A DNA stretch of 64,000 nt from Streptomyces jeddahensis (GTDB lineage: Bacteria > Actinomycetota > Actinomycetes > Streptomycetales > Streptomycetaceae): assembly GCF_001642995.1 (NCBI RefSeq), contig NZ_LOHS01000041.1, forward strand, positions 1 to 64,000, given 5' to 3'. The notes under the pieces were generated by a model. That model saw only the letters and a list, made by a program, of their open reading frames with translations, was not told the origin of the DNA and searched no databases. Both the position numbers and the translations under genes were made by a program. Positions 59,836-64,000 of the stretch are shown piece after piece. Within the stretch, counting starts at the first letter, position 1, and each line of letters begins with the position of its first letter.

Positions 59836-60678
59836 TCAGATGCCCCGCTGGCTCGCGTAGAAGACCAGCCGGTACTTGCCGATCTGGACCTCGTCGCCGT
59901 TCGACAGGACGACCGAGTCGATGCGCTCCCGGTTGACGTACGTGCCATTGAGGCTGCCCACGTCGGCGACCGTGAACAAGCCGTCCGCTCCACGGCGGAA
60001 CTCCACGTGGCGACGCGACACGGTGACGTCGTCCAGGAAGATGTCGCTCTGCGGGTGCCGGCCGGCCGTCGTCAGCTCGCCGTCCAGCAGGAAGCGGCTG
60101 CCCGAGTTCGGTCCCCGCCGGACGACGAGCAGCGCCGAGCCGAACGGGAGCGCGTCGACCGCCGCCTGGGCCTCGGGAGACAGCATCGGCGACGGAGTCT
60201 GCCCGGTGACCTCGGCGTCGTAGGCCTCGATACCCGAGATGGAGATCGTCGAGGTCGTCTCGGACTGGCGCTCACCCGCTCCGGCCCGCAGCGGGGTGCC
60301 GCAGTTGGAGCAGAATCGGCTGGCCTCGGCGTTCCGGTTCCCGCACCTCGTACATACCAAGGCCGACATGGACGGACCCTCCTGCCGCGGCTGCCCCCCT
60401 GGGGCATTGGGTGCATACGGGCCGGAGGCAAACCCTCCACCCGCACTTGAGGTTGACGGTTCCCCGAAACCTATGCGCCCCGATGCGCCAGGGTCAACAG
60501 AAGACGCGCCCTGACCGCCCGAAATGTCACCACCCGGACCAGCGACCTCGTCACGGAACAACGGGCGCTCGGCGCCCTGCCCCTCGGCCTCACCATGGCT
60601 CGGTGCGCGATGCCGGGCGGTGGCACTCCCACCGTCCTGGCGCGCGCTCTTGCCGAACAACTTCGCAAACAACTTCAC
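59836..60678 (-). CDS. garA: FHA domain protein GarA/OdhI-like with zinc ribbon
   Basis: This 280-residue protein starts with a conserved amphipathic KLFAKLFGKSAR, followed by a low-complexity region to residue 100. Then comes a zinc ribbon with Cys109, Cys112, Cys123 and Cys126, the phosphosite motif ETTS (140-143), and a C-terminal FHA domain (about 185-278) with RHPQSDIFLDD, SRRHVEF and SLNGTYVN. In actinobacteria phosphorylated GarA/OdhI binds its own FHA domain and releases 2-oxoglutarate dehydrogenase and glutamate enzymes. GGGG upstream of GTG 60678 supports the long form; an internal ATG at 60369 has a strong Shine-Dalgarno. Confidence 0.92.
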   Translation of the reverse strand: MKLFAKLFGKSARQDGGSATARHRAPSHGEAEGQGAERPLFRDEVAGPGGDISGGQGASSVDPGASGRIGFGEPSTSSAGGGFASGPYAPNAPGGQPRQEGPSMSALVCTRCGNRNAEASRFCSNCGTPLRAGAGERQSETTSTISISGIEAYDAEVTGQTPSPMLSPEAQAAVDALPFGSALLVVRRGPNSGSRFLLDGELTTAGRHPQSDIFLDDVTVSRRHVEFRRGADGLFTVADVGSLNGTYVNRERIDSVVLSNGDEVQIGKYRLVFYASQRGI

Positions 60679-60868
60679 GGGCGATTCCCCTTGACTGAAA
60701 CAGACCCGCCCGTGGGGCAGGACGAACCCTGACTGCACTCACCGGCCGACCCGGACATCCTCACAACGTCCGTATCCACCAGACAGTTTCCACCACGCAC
60801 CACCCATCCGGTGCGCCGACCCCCCGCAACCTCCTGCCCTGCCGCGGCACCCCCCATGCACCTGGGCT

Positions 60869-61810
60869 TCACCGGGAGGACGACCGAGCGTAGTCAGGCC
60901 GCTTCGCGGGTCGCAAGGCGTCCACGACGATGTTCTCCGCGCGCGTCACCGTCACGGTGGCCTGCTCCTTTTCCAGCGTCTGCACCACGCCGCCGGGGAT
61001 GTTGAGCGCCGGCTCGAGATCCTGCGGCTTGCCGATGACCTTGAAACGATACGGCTGGCTGATCTTGTTCCCGTCGACGCTCACACCACCGCCGTCCGCA
61101 TCGGCGAGATAGGTCCCGGCGACCACCCGGACGTCGTTGATCTGGATGGCCTCGGCCCCGGCCGCGCGCAGCTCCTGGATGGCGTCGAGCAGCATGTCGG
61201 CCTCGATCGTCCCCTTCGCGTCGCTGATGGTCAGCGTGATACCGGGTCCCTGCGCCGCAACCGTGCCCGCGAGAATGCCGAGTTGGCGTTCCTTCTCCAC
61301 GGTCTGCTTGCGGGCCTCCTCGGCCTGGTCCGAGCTGGTCTCCAGCTCGGTGCGCTGGTTCTCGAGACGCCGCTTCTCATCTTCAAGACGCTGCGTACGG
61401 TCGTCGAGTTCATCGAGGATGCGTACGAGATCTTCCTGGCGTGCCCCGCGCAGCGCGCTGTTGTCGCTGTTGGAACGGACCTGGATGGCCAGTCCGAGAC
61501 CGAGCACGAACAGCAGGAGCGCGACGATGAGTTGTGCCCGGCTGACGCGCGGCGGCCACAGGCTCTGCATCAGCCGCTGCCGTCCGGTCGGGGAAGGCTC
61601 CGGCATCTCGTCCGCAGCAGCGGACGCCTCGGCGCCGGAAGGTCCCACAGAGGCTTGGGGCATCTCAGGTGACTCGTCGGCGACCTTACGTCGAGTCTCC
61701 TGCGTCCCCACAGTCTCAATTGCCTCAGAAGCCTCTGAGGGCCCGGCCTCCAGGACCTCACGGGGAAGTTCGTTGCGCGGCTGCTGCTCCGCCGTCTTGT
61801 CCTCGCTCAT
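60869..61810 (-). CDS. DUF881 family membrane protein
   Basis: A 313-residue bitopic protein. An 85-residue acidic cytoplasmic N terminus is followed by one membrane helix (about 90-110, AQLIVALLLFVLGLGLAIQV), a coiled coil (about 115-170, DELDDRTQRLEDEKRRLENQ) and a DUF881 domain (about 180-300, with GPGITLTISDAKG and LRAAGAEAIQINDVRVV). The two DUF881 proteins flank the small basic protein gene; homologues elsewhere are linked with cell envelope and division. The start lies five bases after the preceding stop, and GAGG precedes ATG 61810. Confidence 0.9.
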   Translation of the reverse strand: MSEDKTAEQQPRNELPREVLEAGPSEASEAIETVGTQETRRKVADESPEMPQASVGPSGAEASAAADEMPEPSPTGRQRLMQSLWPPRVSRAQLIVALLLFVLGLGLAIQVRSNSDNSALRGARQEDLVRILDELDDRTQRLEDEKRRLENQRTELETSSDQAEEARKQTVEKERQLGILAGTVAAQGPGITLTISDAKGTIEADMLLDAIQELRAAGAEAIQINDVRVVAGTYLADADGGGVSVDGNKISQPYRFKVIGKPQDLEPALNIPGGVVQTLEKEQATVTVTRAENIVVDALRPAKRPDYARSSSR

Positions 61811-61815
61811 CGGCC

Positions 61816-62148
61816 TCACGCCCGGAACACGTGCCGACGGATCGCGGCAGCGTTGGAGAAGATGCGGATACCGAGGACCACGACGACCCCGGTGGACAGC
61901 TGCGAGCCGACGCCCAACTTGTCGCCGAGGAACACGATCAGCGCGGCGACCACGACGTTCGACAGGAACGACACCACGAAGACCTTGTCGTCGAAGATCC
62001 CGTCGAGCATCGCCCGCAGGCCTCCGAAGACGGCGTCGAGCGCCGCGACCACGGCGATCGGAAGATACGGCTCGACCACCGCCGGAACCTCGGGGCGGAC
62101 CAGCAGTCCGACCACGACTCCCACGACGAGGCCCAGTACGGCGATCAC
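61816..62148 (-). CDS. sbp: small basic family protein (Sbp)
   Basis: A 110-residue membrane protein with three hydrophobic segments: IAVLGLVVGVVVGLLV, a middle helix ending LDAVFGGLRAMLDGIFDDKV, and NVVVAALIVFLGDKLG. It ends in a basic RRHVFRA. It matches the small basic protein found beside division genes in Gram-positive bacteria. The GTG start at 62148 overlaps the stop of the preceding DUF881 gene by the GTGA motif, so the genes are coupled. Confidence 0.92.
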   Translation of the reverse strand: MIAVLGLVVGVVVGLLVRPEVPAVVEPYLPIAVVAALDAVFGGLRAMLDGIFDDKVFVVSFLSNVVVAALIVFLGDKLGVGSQLSTGVVVVLGIRIFSNAAAIRRHVFRA

Positions 62149-63038
62149 GATGTGCCCTTCCCTGCCTTCGGCTGTGCTGTTCGAACGATGACACTCGGTG
62201 CGGCGGGCAGCCGGACGTCGTCCTCGACGGAGACGCTGGTCCGGATCCCGAAGTTCTCCTGGAGGACGTGCAGGTACTGGCCGTCGGCGCTGTTGTGGAA
62301 CCGGGTGCTCAGCCTGTTGCCGTCCCCCACCACCAGCACCGAGTACGGCGGCGCCAGCGGCTTGTTGTCGACCAGGATCGCTTCACCCGCGGCCCGGATC
62401 GCGGACAGTGCCGTGAGCCGCTGCCCGTTGATCGCGACGGCTTCCGCGCCGGACTGCCACAGGCCGTTCACGACGCGCTGCAGGTCCCGGTCGCGCACCC
62501 GCCCGGTGTCCGAGAAGCCCGAGGTCTGGCGCGGGCCGCCCCCTGCGGATGTGTCTGCTTCCTTGGCGTCGTCGACGACCAGCTTCAGGCCCGGGCCGTG
62601 CACCGCGGTCGCCCCCGAGAGAAGGCCTACCAGTTCGCCCTGGTCGCCGCCCTGCGTCCGCAGCGCCTCCCGCTGCCGTCGGCTCACGTCGTCCCGCAGG
62701 GTGTCGACACTGCTCTCGAGCTTGTCGGCCGCGGCCGTCTCCTGCTCGATGCGGTCGATGAGCTCCTCGCGCTCCTTCGCCACGACCGGAGCGGCCACCC
62801 GGGCCTGCGCGGCGCCCACGGTCACCACGAGCGCAGCGAGCACCAGTCCCAGGGCGAGTCCGAGCTTCGCGCGCAGGGTGCGGGGCAGGCGGCTGTCGCC
62901 CGTCGCGTTCCTCCGGGCCGCTGCCTCGGCGTATCCGTCGTCGAGGCTGTGGTCCATGACGTTGGTGAGCAGCGACATGGAGGCGTCCGGACGCGACGGG
63001 CGCGCGGGGGTGCTCCGAATGGGGGGCTGCTGCGGCAT
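62145..63038 (-). CDS. DUF881 family membrane protein
   Basis: A 297-residue paralogue of the protein at 60869: a 55-residue cytoplasmic N terminus, one membrane segment (about 58-78, LGLALGLVLAALVVTVGAAQA), a coiled coil (about 88-125, REELIDRIEQETAAADKLES) and a DUF881 domain (GPGLKLVVDDAKE, QSGAEAVAINGQRL). Its stop overlaps the start of sbp. Two starts at 63047 and 63038 are possible; 63038 gives the common MPQQPPIRSTP form. It heads a three-gene operon with sbp and the second DUF881 gene. Confidence 0.9.
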   Translation of the reverse strand: MPQQPPIRSTPARPSRPDASMSLLTNVMDHSLDDGYAEAAARRNATGDSRLPRTLRAKLGLALGLVLAALVVTVGAAQARVAAPVVAKEREELIDRIEQETAAADKLESSVDTLRDDVSRRQREALRTQGGDQGELVGLLSGATAVHGPGLKLVVDDAKEADTSAGGGPRQTSGFSDTGRVRDRDLQRVVNGLWQSGAEAVAINGQRLTALSAIRAAGEAILVDNKPLAPPYSVLVVGDGNRLSTRFHNSADGQYLHVLQENFGIRTSVSVEDDVRLPAAPSVIVRTAQPKAGKGTS

Positions 63039-63134
63039 GCCGCACATCGTCGCACGTCGGTGGCGCTACCTCCGAACGGCCCCACCGGTGTGCCGGACAG
63101 CACCCCGTACGGGCGCTGTCCGGCACATGATCGG

Positions 63135-64000
63135 TCAGCGGCCTGCGCTGTCCACGACGGCCGACCACTCATCCAGGAGCGCCTGCGCGGACGCGTCGTC
63201 GGGCCCTTCCGCCCACAGGTGCGTGACGGCCTCAGCGGGGTCGGGAAGGACCATCACCCAGCGGCCGTCCGCCTCGACGACACGTACGCCGTCGGTCGTG
63301 TCCACGGACCGGTCACCGGCCTCCTCCACCACGCGCCGCATCACGAGGCCCTTGACGGCCCACGGCGTGGCCAGGTCCCGCCGAAGCACATGGGCGCGCG
63401 GGATCCGGGCGTCGATCTGGCTGAGCGTGAGCTGCGTACGCGCCACGAGCCCGATCAGCCGTACGAACGCCGCCGTGCCGTCGAAGACGCTGCTGAACTC
63501 GGGCACGATGAAGCCGCCGCGCCCGTCGCCACCGAAGATCGTGCCGTCCTCGGCTCCGACACGGGTCAGATCGTCGGGCGACGTCGTGGTCCACGCAACC
63601 TGCGTCCCGTGGTACGCGGCCACCTGCTCTGCGATACGCGTGGTCGTCACCGGAAGCGCGACCCGCCCGCTGCGCCGCTCCGCGGCGACCAGATCCAGCA
63701 TGACGAGCAGTGCCCGGTCGTCCTCCACGATCCGGCCCTTCTCGTCGACCAGCGACAGCCGCTCGCCCACCGGGTCGAACCGCACGCCGAAGGCCGCACG
63801 CGCCGATGCGACGATCTCCCCGAGCCGAACCAGCCCGGACCTCCGCGTCTCGGCGGACTCCGTAGGCCGGGACTCGTCGAGGCCGGGATTGATGGTCAGC
63901 GAGTCGACGCCGAGCTTTCCGAGGAGGCTGGGCAGGACGAGACCCGCGCTGCCGTTCGACGCGTCGACGACGACCTTCAGCCCCGACTCGGCGATCCCGG
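63135..64000 (-). CDS. sugar-phosphate nucleotidyltransferase/phosphomannomutase-like protein (C-terminal part)
   Basis: The gene is cut by the right window edge; 288 codons are visible. They contain the phosphohexomutase region KVVVDASNGSAG, the metal-like GVRFDPVGERLSLVDEKGRI..., and SRVG-like EDGTIFGGDGRGGFIVPEFS corresponding to the substrate-binding loop. The last domain ends WVMVLPDPAEAVTHLWAEG, typical for PGM/PMM. In Streptomyces the full protein is about 830 residues with an N-terminal mannose-1-phosphate guanylyltransferase domain. In-frame starts inside the window are internal. The 96 bp after it lead to the DUF881 operon. Confidence 0.85.
   Translation of the reverse strand, partial: GIAESGLKVVVDASNGSAGLVLPSLLGKLGVDSLTINPGLDESRPTESAETRRSGLVRLGEIVASARAAFGVRFDPVGERLSLVDEKGRIVEDDRALLVMLDLVAAERRSGRVALPVTTTRIAEQVAAYHGTQVAWTTTSPDDLTRVGAEDGTIFGGDGRGGFIVPEFSSVFDGTAAFVRLIGLVARTQLTLSQIDARIPRAHVLRRDLATPWAVKGLVMRRVVEEAGDRSVDTTDGVRVVEADGRWVMVLPDPAEAVTHLWAEGPDDASAQALLDEWSAVVDSAGR

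Noticed and set aside
60679..60868. A missed gcvH between garA and DUF881
   Set aside because: The gap is 190 bp and holds no frame with the lipoyl-lysine motif.

Overview
The window is very GC-rich chromosomal DNA with strongly GC-biased third codon positions, frequent GTG/TTG starts and purine-rich Shine-Dalgarno sites. Together with a KcsA channel, a divergent second EF-Tu (tuf3 type), many EamA/MFS exporters and dispersed short repeats, this points to a Streptomyces chromosome. The gene order (tuf3, lnt, ung, paired fabG genes, gcvP, dinB, MerR, BFN, MerR, garA, DUF881-sbp-DUF881) fits core, syntenic Streptomyces sequence rather than a biosynthetic cluster or prophage. I see no rRNA, tRNA, CRISPR array, insertion sequence or phage gene.

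Layout. 0.1-5.9 kb: CoA-binding protein, YbaK-like deacylase, an XRE-cupin regulator divergent from an EamA exporter, two left-handed beta-helix proteins (acyltransferase and gamma carbonic anhydrase-like), a DedA protein and a hotdog protein. 6.1-12.5 kb: MFS transporter, spermidine-synthase-like protein, the divergent EF-Tu, a TVP38/VTT membrane protein and a CDF transporter. 12.5-13.7 kb is a scar. A leader with tandem Met codons and mutually exclusive hairpins precedes a methionyl-tRNA synthetase cut to 55 codons, which abuts the 3' end of a decayed methyltransferase on the other strand. 13.7-24.2 kb: flavin monooxygenase, a large GAF-PAS-PAS-GAF-PP2C-HATPase phosphatase, lipoprotein, KcsA, transporters, UppP and an NTF2-like protein. 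24.4-33.4 kb: Lnt, an oxidoreductase, a FAD monooxygenase/TetR pair with two near-identical operators, DinB-like protein, small lipoprotein, TPR protein, Ung and an oligopeptide-binding lipoprotein. 33.5-48.2 kb: two fabG-type reductases, a HipA-like kinase/DUF3037 pair, Rieske protein, LysR/EamA and MocR/PPOX divergent pairs, a stand-alone Clp_N protein, PadR/PhzF and a CPBP protease. 48.4-52 kb: a truncated secreted-protein pseudogene, a GCS2 ligase, a hypothetical protein and DUF5999.

52-64 kb is the most conserved block. It holds gcvP behind a tandem glycine riboswitch, a PRC-barrel protein, Pol IV, two MerR regulators (one FtsR-like) flanking a bifunctional-nuclease-family protein, a GarA-like FHA protein with its ETTS phosphosite, a DUF881-Sbp-DUF881 membrane operon, and the 3' part of a sugar-nucleotide/phosphomannomutase gene that runs off the right edge. 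Relatives place gcvH next to garA. Here that gap is only 190 bp and has no gene.

Bases 1-103 hold only the upstream region of the first gene. Several intergenic gaps carry unrelated short tandem repeats with periods of 12, 18, 27, 33 and 39 bp.
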